From Flavobacteriia bacterium (GTDB lineage: Bacteria; Bacteroidota; Bacteroidia; Flavobacteriales; Flavobacteriaceae), in assembly GCA_018500075.1 (NCBI GenBank), contig JAHBAN010000106.1:1-7360 (forward strand): a stretch of DNA of 7,360 bases, given 5' to 3'. The notes beneath the pieces are model-generated. The model was given only the letters and a program-made list of their open reading frames with translations, was not told where the DNA came from and did not search any database. Of the stretch, positions 1 through 7,341 are shown piece by piece; position 1 is the stretch's first letter; every line of letters begins with the position of its first letter. The translations under genes and the position numbers were made by a program.

Positions 1-585
1 GGGCATCAGCGTCGGCGGGCCAATCAGGCGGACGCGGTTTTCCATTTTGCCCAAGAGCATGATATTGCTGCGCGCCACGCGGGAGTGGGCGATATCGCCG
101 CAGATCGCGATCGAGAGCCGGTGCAGCCGGCCCTTGGCGCGGCGGATTGTCAGGGCGTCAAGCAACGCTTGAGTCGGGTGTTCGTGGCTGCCGTCGCCGG
201 CGTTGAGCACGGCGCAATTGACCTTTTGGGCCAGCAGATCGACCGCGCCTGAATGGGGGTGGCGCACGACGAGCAGATCGGGGTGCATGGCGTTGAGGGT
301 GAGCGCTGTGTCAACCAGCGTTTCGCCCTTTTTGATTGAGCTGGCGGCCATTGCCATATTCATCACATCAGCGCCAAGGCGCTTGCCTGCAAGCTCGAAA
401 GACGCCTGTGTGCGGGTCGAGTTTTCAAAGAACATATTGATCTGGGTCAGACCTGACAGCGCCTCGGAATGCTTGTTCTGGGAGCGGTTGAGCGCGACAT
501 ATTGGTCGGCCAGATCGAGAATAGAGGTGATGTCGGATTGGGAGAGCGGCTCGATCCCTAACAGGTGACGATGTGCAAAGCTCAT
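1..585 (-). CDS. pyrB: Aspartate carbamoyltransferase catalytic subunit, N-terminal part (3' end outside window)
   Basis: Catalyses carbamoyl phosphate + L-aspartate to N-carbamoyl-L-aspartate, the committed step of de novo pyrimidine synthesis, in the cytoplasm. The minus-strand reading from ATG at 585-583 is open for 195 codons to the window edge; the family is usually about 310-320 residues, so the carbamoyl-phosphate domain and the first part of the aspartate domain are visible. Diagnostic motifs read directly: FFENSTRTQASFE at about residues 52-64, with the carbamoyl-phosphate-binding S56-T57-R58-T59; the SSIKKGET loop at 82-89, which in the trimer reaches into the neighbouring active site; HPTQALLD at 136-143; and CGDIAHSRVARSN at about 162-174. 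The start is supported by a GAGGGA ribosome site (complement of 592-597) six bases upstream and by a promoter at 612-640. It is transcribed divergently from the glycosylase-like gene. Other pyrimidine genes may follow beyond the left edge, but this cannot be seen. Confidence 0.97.
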   Translation of the reverse strand, partial: MSFAHRHLLGIEPLSQSDITSILDLADQYVALNRSQNKHSEALSGLTQINMFFENSTRTQASFELAGKRLGADVMNMAMAASSIKKGETLVDTALTLNAMHPDLLVVRHPHSGAVDLLAQKVNCAVLNAGDGSHEHPTQALLDALTIRRAKGRLHRLSIAICGDIAHSRVARSNIMLLGKMENRVRLIGPPTLMP

Positions 586-609
586 GGGCTGTCCCTCGCA
601 AATTTCATG

Positions 610-622
610 CGCTTATAAAGCG
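610..622. repeat. Small inverted repeat over the pyrB -10 element
   Basis: CGCTT-ATA-AAGCG forms a perfect 5-bp inverted repeat around a 3-base centre and covers the proposed -10 box of pyrB. A repressor or other dimeric protein could bind here, but arms this short also occur by chance in a GC-rich region. Confidence 0.3.
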
Positions 623-640
623 AGGGTCGGGAGCGTGCAA
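612..640 (-). promoter_or_regulatory. Putative sigma70-type promoter of pyrB
   Basis: On the minus strand there is a TTGCAC -35 element (complement of 635-640) and a TATAAG -10 element (complement of 612-617), separated by exactly 17 bases. The -10 matches five of six consensus bases and the -35 matches three. Transcription would start near 605, leaving a leader of only about 20 bases that carries the GAGGGA ribosome site. Such a short leader leaves no room for a pyrimidine-type attenuator, so any control would act at initiation. The call rests on pattern matching and has no experimental support. Confidence 0.55.
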
Positions 641-688
641 TCTGCTTTCGCTGTTTTGGCGGTCTCTGCGATGCGCTAAGATGGTGCC

Positions 689-1489
689 ATGGAATCGGCA
701 CAAGACTATTGGGCGGCGCGGGCGGCGCTTGACTGGCAGGTGGAACTCGGGGCTGACGAGGCGCTGGGCGAAACGCCTGTGAACCGCTTTGAACTTGTCG
801 ATCCGCCCAGAGCCAAAGCGCCGCTGACGGCGCAGGACAAACCACCGGCAAACGCCGCGCTCGCGGCGGGGCAGGCGCAAAACACGCATCTTGCCGCGCT
901 CAAGATCGATCCGGTGGCGGAGGCGGCCAAGGCTGCGGCCGCGGCGCAGGATTTGGCAGAGCTGCGCGAGGCGCTTGCGGCCTTTGAGCATTGTGATTTG
1001 AAGCGCGGGGCGCGCAACCTTGTGTTCGCCGATGGCACGGCGGAGGCGCGCGTCATGATCCTTGCGGAAGCGCCCGACCGCGAGGGCGACCGAGAGGGCA
1101 AGCCCTTTGTCGGGCAGTCGGCGGCGCTCTTGGGCAAGATGCTGGGGGCGATTGGCCTGAGCCTTGAGGAAAGCGTCTATGTCGGCACGGTGATGCCGTG
1201 GCGGCTTTTGAACCAGTCCGGGCCAAGCCCCGAGCAGGTTGCGATGATGCGGCCCTTTGTGGCGCGCCATATCGCTTTGGCAGCGCCGGATATTGTGATC
1301 CTGATGGGCAATCTGGCCTGTGATGCGGTGCTCGGGCAGCGCGGGATCACGCGGCTGCGCGGGACTTGGGCCGAGGCCGATGGCCTGCCTGTGATGCCGA
1401 TGTTTCCGCCCGAGACGCTGATGCGCCAGCCTGAACTGAAGCGCGCGGCATGGGCTGATTTGTTAGAGATTAAAGCGAGGTTGGGATGA
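689..1489 (+). CDS. Degenerate uracil-DNA glycosylase family 4-like protein
   Basis: 266 residues of the uracil-DNA glycosylase superfamily, closest to family 4 (bacterial Fe-S type), which removes uracil from DNA. Residues 1-95 are an N-terminal extension with an Ala-rich stretch, seen in alphaproteobacterial members as I recall them. The core runs from about 99 to 265: FEHCDLKRGARNLVF (99-113), LAEAPDREGDREGKPFVGQSAALL (125-148, the motif-1 region), VYVGTVMPWRLLNQ (163-176), IVILMGNLACDAVLG (202-216), ITRLRGTW (220-227) and PMFPPETLMRQP (237-248). Compared with the family-4 pattern, only one of the four Fe-S cysteines is clear (C102). GE(A/G)PG has become AEAPD, the ITN before the third motif is VGT, and the conserved His of the HP motif is P240. 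Glu127 is kept. Activity is therefore doubtful. The start follows a weak AAG-type ribosome site; the stop overlaps the next ATG by four bases, implying translational coupling. Fold assignment is fairly sure, function is not. Confidence 0.85.
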   Translation: MESAQDYWAARAALDWQVELGADEALGETPVNRFELVDPPRAKAPLTAQDKPPANAALAAGQAQNTHLAALKIDPVAEAAKAAAAAQDLAELREALAAFEHCDLKRGARNLVFADGTAEARVMILAEAPDREGDREGKPFVGQSAALLGKMLGAIGLSLEESVYVGTVMPWRLLNQSGPSPEQVAMMRPFVARHIALAAPDIVILMGNLACDAVLGQRGITRLRGTWAEADGLPVMPMFPPETLMRQPELKRAAWADLLEIKARLG

Positions 1490-2028
1490 GCAGAATTGAC
1501 GAGAGCCGGGAGTTTGTCCCGGTCAGGATTGCTGTTTTGACAGTGAGTGACACGCGGGCGCTGGCTGAGGACCGCTCTGGAGATGTGCTTGTGGAGCGTC
1601 TGAGCGCGGCGGGGCATTTGCTTGTCAAACGCGAAATTCGGCGTGACGAGCGCGCAGAGATTGCGCAGCTCTTGCGCGACTGGGTGGCCAGCGGCGAGGT
1701 TGATGTCATTATCTCGACCGGCGGCACAGGGCTGACCGGGCGGGATGTGACAGTTGAGGCGCATCGCGATGTCTATGAGAAGGAAATCGACGCTTTCGGC
1801 ACGCTTTTCACGATGATCAGCTTTGGCAAGATCGGCACCAGCGCGGTGCAGAGCCGCGCGACAGCCGGTGTTGCGGGCGGGTGCTATCTCTTTGCGCTGC
1901 CCGGCAGCCCCGGAGCCTGTAAGGACGGCTGGGACGAGATCCTCAAATGGCAGCTCGATTACCGCCACCGGCCCTGCAACTTTGTCGAGATCATGCCCCG
2001 GCTTGAAGAACACAAGCGGCGCAAATGA
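1486..2028 (+). CDS. moaB: Molybdopterin adenylyltransferase family protein (MoaB/MogA type)
   Basis: 180-residue cytoplasmic protein of the MoaB/MogA family, which in many bacteria adenylylates molybdopterin with ATP so that MoeA can insert molybdate during molybdenum cofactor synthesis. The family signature is plain: IAVLTVSDTR at 15-24, the nucleotide-binding ISTGGTGLTGRDVT at 76-89 including D87, the IDAFGTLFTMISF segment near 101-113, IGTSAVQSRA at about 116-125, and LPGSPGACKDGWDEI at 138-152. Length is that of a single-domain MoaB. The ATG lies inside the upstream stop (ATGA at 1486-1489) with GAGG at 1477-1480 as its ribosome site. Its own stop overlaps the Nudix start in the same way. 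No other cofactor-synthesis gene is in the window, so the molybdenum link comes from the family alone. E. coli MoaB itself appears dispensable, while MogA is the active enzyme, so exact orthology is uncertain. Confidence 0.93.
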   Translation: MSRIDESREFVPVRIAVLTVSDTRALAEDRSGDVLVERLSAAGHLLVKREIRRDERAEIAQLLRDWVASGEVDVIISTGGTGLTGRDVTVEAHRDVYEKEIDAFGTLFTMISFGKIGTSAVQSRATAGVAGGCYLFALPGSPGACKDGWDEILKWQLDYRHRPCNFVEIMPRLEEHKRRK

Positions 2029-2471
2029 GCGATCGTTTCGAGCCATTGGGGCCGCTCACCGGCGCGCAAGACGGGCTTATCAAAGTGGCCGCGATCTATG
2101 CACGCGACGCCCACGGGCGGGCGCTGTGCCAGCTTCGCGACGATTTTGAGGGCGTGGCCGCGGGCGGGATTTGGGGCCTGTTTGGCGGCAAGGTCGAAGC
2201 GGGCGAGAGCCTGCGCGGCGCGGCTGTGCGCGAGTTTTACGAGGAAACCGGACTTGTGATTGCACAGGATGAGCTTGCGCCCATGGTCGAGGTGGCCTCG
2301 AGCGTTTTGCCCGGCTGGCGGATTTATGTCTTTGAGCTGATCACGCCGGTGCGCGGCAGTGCGATCCGGCTGGGCGAGGGCGCGGGATTTGCGTTTTTGA
2401 CGCAGGAGCAGATTGGCTCTTATGATTTTATTGCGACTTACAAACAGTTTTTTGAAAAGATTTTCGACTGA
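2025..2471 (+). CDS. Nudix hydrolase
   Basis: 148-residue Nudix-family protein, expected to hydrolyse a nucleoside diphosphate linked to another group, with Mg2+ bound by the Nudix box. The full 23-residue box is present at 55-77 and fits GX5EX7REUXEEXGU: G55, E61, R69-E70, E73-E74 and G76-L77 all match, so catalysis should be intact. A beta strand precedes it (IKVAAIYARDAHGRALCQLR, 19-38) and WGLFGGKVEAGE leads into the box. Nothing outside the box reveals the substrate; candidates include oxidised or ordinary (d)NTPs, ADP-ribose and NAD-type compounds. The ATG overlaps the moaB stop (ATGA at 2025-2028), so it is probably translated by coupling. It is followed by 73 non-coding bases before the efflux adaptor. 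Confidence 0.93.
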   Translation: MSDRFEPLGPLTGAQDGLIKVAAIYARDAHGRALCQLRDDFEGVAAGGIWGLFGGKVEAGESLRGAAVREFYEETGLVIAQDELAPMVEVASSVLPGWRIYVFELITPVRGSAIRLGEGAGFAFLTQEQIGSYDFIATYKQFFEKIFD

Positions 2472-2531
2472 AAGGCCGATGTCGTGCGTATATACCCCGA
2501 CGGCCGGTAACGTGAGGCGCCTTGACGTGCC

Positions 2532-2539
2532 AGAGGGAA
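2532..2539 (+). promoter_or_regulatory. Ribosome binding site of the adaptor gene
   Basis: AGAGGGAA lies five bases before the ATG at 2545. It fixes this start over any later Met and matches the placement of the membrane anchor at the very N-terminus of the protein. Confidence 0.6.
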
Positions 2540-2544
2540 CATAG

Positions 2545-4005
2545 ATGCGGTTTTTACAGCGTGGATTGACGGGGCTATTTATCTTTGCCGTGACGCTCGG
2601 GATATTGGCCTATGGGGGCATTCTTGTGCGCGGGGCGGTTGAAGACCGCATGAGTCAGGAGGCGCGGGTTCCGGCTGCGCGGGAGCGGATTTTTTCTGTG
2701 AATGCCGAGCGGGTTGCCGTGCAGACCCTGACGCCTGTGATTTCGGCTTATGGCGAGGTGAGGAGCCTGCGCACGCTTGAAATCCGCCCGGCTGTGGGCG
2801 GCACCATTGTCAAAATGAGCGAAAAATTTGTCGAGGGCGGGCGCTTTGCGGCGGGTGAGGTCATGCTCAAGATCGACGATGCCGATGCGCGGGCGGCGTT
2901 TGAGCGGGCCGAGGCCGACGAGATGGACGCAAAGGCCGAGGCGCGCGATGCGGCGCGTGCGCTTGATCTGGCGGGCGACGAGCTGCGCAACGCCGAGGAG
3001 CAGGCGGGCTTGCGCGAGCGTGCGCTGGTGCGCCAGCAGGATTTGAAAGCGCGCGGCGTGGGCACCGATGCCGCTGTGGAGGCGGCCGAGATTGCGGCGA
3101 GTGCGTCCAAGGCGGCGGTTTTGACACGCCGGCAGGCTTTGGCACAGGCCGAGGCGCGGCTTGACAGTTCGGCAACGCGGCTGGCGCGGGCGGGGATCCA
3201 GCTTTCGGAGGCCGGGCGGCGGCTGGCCGAGACCGAAATTACCGCGCGGTTTGACGGGGTTTTGAGCAGTGTGAACGCGGTTGAGGGGCGTCTTGTCAGC
3301 CCCAACGAGCGGCTGGCGGAATTTGTCGATCCGGATGCGCTGGAAGTGGCGTTTCGGGTGAGCACGCAGGATTATGGCCGGCTGCTGGAGGCGGACGGGC
3401 GCCTTAAGGCGACCAAGCTCGATGTGATTTTGGAGGATTTCGGCACCGATCTGGCCACGCAGGCGCGGCTGAGCCGGGCGGGTGCGGCCAATCTGGGCGG
3501 AGAGACCGGGCGGGCGCTGTTTGCGCAGCTCGCCAAGGCTCGCGGCTTCAAGCCCGGCGATTTTGTCGGCGTTGAAATCGAGGAGGCCCCGATTGAGGCG
3601 GTGTCGCTTGTGCCGGCGACGGCGCTGGGCACGGATGGCTCTGTGCTTGTGATCGGGGATGACGGGCGGCTTGAGCTTGTGCAGGTCACGCTGTTGCGGC
3701 GGCAGGGGGACAGCGTGATCATTCGCGCCCCTGCGCTTGCGGGGCAGTTGATTGTCTCAAAGCGCACCCCGCTTTTGGGCGCGGGGATCAGTGTGACGGC
3801 TGTTGAGGCCGGCGCCGGGGCGGCCACGCCGGCGGCACCCGAGATGATCGAGCTGAGCGCGGAGCGGCGCGCCAAGCTTGTGGCGGCGGTTTCGGCCAAC
3901 AAAATGATGCCCAAGGATGTGCAGGAGCGGCTCTTGACGCAGCTTCAAAAGCCGCAGGTGCCTTTGAAAATGGTCGAGCGGATCGAAAGCCGCATGGGGG
4001 GATAA
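2545..4005 (+). CDS. RND efflux periplasmic adaptor subunit (membrane fusion protein) with C-terminal extension
   Basis: 486 residues; bridges an RND permease and an outer-membrane channel in the periplasm. An uncleaved-looking membrane anchor spans about 8-28 with no lipobox Cys. The first lipoyl half follows (about 65-112; VISAYGEVRSLRTLEIRPAVGGTI, then GEVMLKIDDAD). Next come a long Ala/Glu/Arg-rich alpha-hairpin coiled coil (about 113-226) and the second lipoyl half, with the typical ITARFDGVLSSV at about 232-243 and GRLVSPNERL. A beta-barrel region runs from about 265 to 350, and a membrane-proximal region from about 353 to 420 beginning with VSLVPATALG. After a Gly/Ala/Pro linker (422-432) there is an extra charged, helix-like tail (433-486) containing MMPKDVQERLLTQLQKPQVP and ending ERIESRMGG. 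Typical adaptors of this type are about 360-400 residues, so the tail is additional. The permease starts three bases after the stop, so the two form an operon. Substrate cannot be told from sequence. Confidence 0.93.
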   Translation: MRFLQRGLTGLFIFAVTLGILAYGGILVRGAVEDRMSQEARVPAARERIFSVNAERVAVQTLTPVISAYGEVRSLRTLEIRPAVGGTIVKMSEKFVEGGRFAAGEVMLKIDDADARAAFERAEADEMDAKAEARDAARALDLAGDELRNAEEQAGLRERALVRQQDLKARGVGTDAAVEAAEIAASASKAAVLTRRQALAQAEARLDSSATRLARAGIQLSEAGRRLAETEITARFDGVLSSVNAVEGRLVSPNERLAEFVDPDALEVAFRVSTQDYGRLLEADGRLKATKLDVILEDFGTDLATQARLSRAGAANLGGETGRALFAQLAKARGFKPGDFVGVEIEEAPIEAVSLVPATALGTDGSVLVIGDDGRLELVQVTLLRRQGDSVIIRAPALAGQLIVSKRTPLLGAGISVTAVEAGAGAATPAAPEMIELSAERRAKLVAAVSANKMMPKDVQERLLTQLQKPQVPLKMVERIESRMGG

Positions 4006-4008
4006 GCG

Positions 4009-7000
4009 ATGCGCGATGTGGGGCTGATCGGCGGCATTATCTCTTATTTCACCCGCCACAGGACTGTGGCCAACCTTCTTTTGGTGAGTTTGCTTGTGGC
4101 CGGGCTTGTGGCCATGCCGCGGATGCGGGCGCAGTTTTTTCCGGATGTGATCGTTGACAATGTCTCGGTGAGCGTTGTGTGGGAGGGCGCGGGCGCGGAA
4201 GATGTGGATGCGGGGATTGTGCAGGTTCTGGAGCCTGCCTTGCTCACCGTGGAGGGCGTGGCGGAGGCCTATTCGACCTCGCGGGAAGGGCGCGCGCGGA
4301 TCGATCTGGACTTTGAGCCGGGTTGGGATATGGCGCGTGCGGCGGATGATGTGCAGGCGGCTGTCGATTTTGTCACGCTGCTGCCTGAGGAGGCGGAAGA
4401 CCCGAAAGTCGAGCGGGGCGTCTGGCGCGACCGTGTGACCGATGTTGTGATCACCGGGCCTGTGGGCGCGGACCAGCTGGCGCGCTTTGCCGATGAATTT
4501 GTCGCGCGGCTGTTTCAGGAAGGTGTGACACGCACCACGATCAGGGGCGTGTCGGGCCAGAAGACCAATGTGATTGTCGCCACGCGCGATCTGATCGAGC
4601 ATGATATTACCTTCTCCCAGATCGCGGCGGCGATTGGCGAAGAGGTCAATGCCGACCCTGCGGGTGATGTGACGGGGGCCAATGCGCGGGTGCGCACGGG
4701 CGTCGAAAAGCGCAGCCCCGAGCAAATCGCCCAAATCGTGATCAAGGCGCTGGCTGATGGCTCCAAGCTCACGATTGGCGATGTGGCGCAGATCGAGGTG
4801 GAGGGGGCGCTGCGCGGCGAGACCTATTATGTCAAGGACAACCCGGCAATTTCGGTGCGGGTGGACCGCTCGGCGAGCGGCGATGCGATCGGCATTCAGG
4901 CCTCTGTTGAAAAGGTTGCCGCAGCGCTTGAAGCGACGCTGCCGCCCTCTGTGTCGATCGATCTTATTCGCACACGGGCCGAGGCGATCACGGGGCGTCT
5001 GGATATTTTGCTCGACAACGGCCTGATGGGCCTCGGGCTTGTGGTTGTCTTGCTGTTTTTGTTTCTCAATGCGCGCACGGCTTTTTGGGTCGCGGCGGGC
5101 ATTCCTGTTTCGATGTTGGCGGCGATTGCCCTGATGTTTGCCTGGGGGCTGACGATCAATATGATCTCGCTCTTTGCGCTGATCATCACGCTGGGGATTG
5201 TGGTGGATGATGCGATTGTGGTGGGCGAGCACGCAGATGCGCGGCTCAGAAAGCTGCGCGAGGGGCCTGTGGAAGCGGCGGAAAATGCCGCCAAGCGCAT
5301 GGCTCTGCCAGTCTTTTCGGCAACGCTGACCACGGTGATTGCCTTTTTCGCGCTGACCTTTGTGGAAGGGCGCTTTGGCGATCTGATTTCGGATATTCCC
5401 TTCACTGTGGTGGTCGTTCTGCTGGCCAGTCTGGTGGAATGCTTCCTGATCCTGCCCAACCATATGGCACATTCGCTCAAGCACGCTTTTGAAACCCATT
5501 GGTATGATCTGCCCAGCCGGATTGTGAACCGAGGGTTTGAGCATATCCGCGAGCGGTATTTCCGCCCTGCGATGGCTTGGGTGGTGAGGCTGCGCTACCC
5601 TGTGTTTGCCGGGGTGATCCTTGTTCTGGCAAGTCAGGTGGCGTTGTTTGTGCGCGGGGATGTGCAATGGCGCTTTTTCAATGCGCCAGAGCGGGCGTCT
5701 ATTTCGGGCAATTTTGCCATGGTGCCGGGGGCGAGCCGCGAGGATACCTTTGCGATGATGCGGCTCCTTCAGAAGACTGTGACCGAGCTTGGCGCGGAGT
5801 ATGAGGCAAAACATGGCCGCAATCCGATCGATTATGTGCTGGCCCAAGTCGGGGGCAACACATGGCCCCCGCTCGCGGGCGCCGACACCAAAGAGCCGGA
5901 CGAGCTGGGCGCGGTGGCGATCGAGCTGATTGATGCGGATTTGCGGCCCTATTCGAGCTTTGCCTTTCTGGCCGAGTTGCAGGACCGTCTGCCGACCCAT
6001 CCGCTTTTGGAAACGGTGAGCTTTCGCGGCTGGCGCTCCGGCCCCGGCGGCTCTGCGCTGGATGTGCAGTTCTTTGGCGCTGAGGCGAGCACGCTCAAGG
6101 CCGCGAGCGAAGCCCTGAAAGAGGCGGTCGCGCAATACCCCGAAGTGAGCGGGGTGGAGGACGATCTGGCTTATGACAAGGGCGAATTTGTGCTTGATCT
6201 GAGCGCGCAGGGGCAGGCGCTTGGCTTTACCATTGACGGGGTGGGCCGCGAGCTGCGCCACCGTCTCAGCGGGCTTGAGGCGGCGACCTATCCGGACGGG
6301 GCGCGCTCGGCCACCATTCGCGTCGAGCTGCCGGAAGACGAAGTCACCGCGGACTTTATTTACCGCGCGCAGATGCGGGCGCCAAACGGCCAATATGTGG
6401 CCTTGTCCGATATTGTGAGCGTGCGCGAGCAGGCCGGCTTCTCCACCATCCGGCGCGAAAACGGGCTGCGCACCGTCTCTGTGACCGGGGATATTTCGGA
6501 AGATGACGCGGCGCGGGCGGCGGAGATTGTTCAGGCGCTTCAGGAGCGGATCCTGCCCGATATCGCGGCGCAGTATCAGGTTGAATGGCGGCTGTCCGGG
6601 CTGTCCGAGCAGGAGGGCGATTTTCTCAACGATGCTTTGACAGGGTTTATTCTCTGTCTCGTCGGGATCTATCTTGTTCTGGCTTGGGTCTTTGCGAGCT
6701 GGACGCGGCCTGCTGTTGTGATGGCGATCATTCCCTTCGGCCTTGTCGGGACGATTTATGGCCATGCGGCTTGGGATGTGCCTTTGAGTATGTTCACGGT
6801 GGTTGGCCTGTTGGGGATGACCGGGATTATCATCAACGACTCAATCGTATTGATCACCACGATTGACGATTATGCCCAAGAGCGCGGGCTGATCCCCTCG
6901 ATCATTGACGGCACGGTCGACCGGTTGCGGCCTGTGCTTCTGACGACATTGACGACGGTTCTGGGGCTTGCGCCGCTGTTGTATGAAACGAGCCAGCAGG

Positions 7001-7341
7001 CGCAGTTTCTCAAGCCGACGGTGATCACGCTGGTCTATGGGCTTGGCTTCGGGATGGTGCTGGTTTTGCTGATTGTGCCCTCTCTTGTGGCGATGCAGGC
7101 GGATTTCTCAAAGCAGATCAGAAGTCTGCGGCGGGCCTTGCGCGCTCGGGATGCGCGCGCCGTTCAGGCCCCTGTGGCGATCGGGGCGGCGCTTGTCTGC
7201 GGCTGGTTTGTGCTGTCACTGGGGTGGTTTGCGGCTGTGGGGCAGCTCTCGCCGCCGCTTGGCGCGCTCTTTGGGACGGGTGGCACGGCGCTGGGCGCGC
7301 TTGGCCTGTTTTTGGCGGGGGCGGCGGGGATTTTCTTGCCC
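4009..7341 (+). CDS. RND efflux permease (AcrB/MdtB-like), truncated at contig end
   Basis: Proton-driven inner-membrane pump subunit. 1111 genomic codons are present with no stop; the frame formally stays open to 7360, but the last bases are adapter. TM1 lies at about 20-36, followed by FFPDV (43-47) and a first periplasmic porter domain to about 336. TM2-TM6 lie between about 337 and 483, with GIVVDDAIVVGEHAD in TM4 holding the proton-relay pair D400-D401. TM7 is at about 531-548, then a second porter domain, then TM8-TM12 between about 877 and 1029. TM10 reads GMTGIIINDSIVLI, with N943-D944 where AcrB has K940-N941; NDS here is usual for many non-AcrB RND pumps. Past TM12 a basic linker (1030-1054) leads to two further hydrophobic stretches (about 1055-1074 and 1091-1111). 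The ribosome site GGGGGGA (3996-4002) sits at the end of the adaptor gene. Drug versus metal specificity cannot be read. Confidence 0.95.

Noticed and set aside
203..568. A plus-strand frame inside the pyrB region.
   Set aside because: The opposite strand encodes PyrB with all expected motifs, so this is a shadow frame.
605..2046. Long minus-strand frames opposite the glycosylase-like and moaB genes.
   Set aside because: Arg/Ala/His-rich, without motifs, and fully overlapping plus-strand genes that carry clear family signatures; shadows of GC-rich coding sequence.
2463..2494. Possible promoter before the adaptor gene, with TATATA at 2489-2494.
   Set aside because: No -35 element at a sensible spacing: TTCGAC at 2463-2468 is 20 bases away. 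A separate promoter is plausible but not supported.
2474..2505. Inverted pair GGCCG/CGGCC after the Nudix gene, considered as a terminator.
   Set aside because: Five-base arms, a loop of over 20 bases and no T-run; not a credible intrinsic terminator.
3757..6765. A very long open frame (about 1000 codons) on the minus strand opposite the RND permease and the end of the adaptor gene.
   Set aside because: Its translation is rich in His, Arg and Pro with no recognisable domain, and it lies wholly antisense to well-supported genes. GC-rich codon use leaves few TTA, CTA or TCA triplets in that register, which explains the lack of stops.
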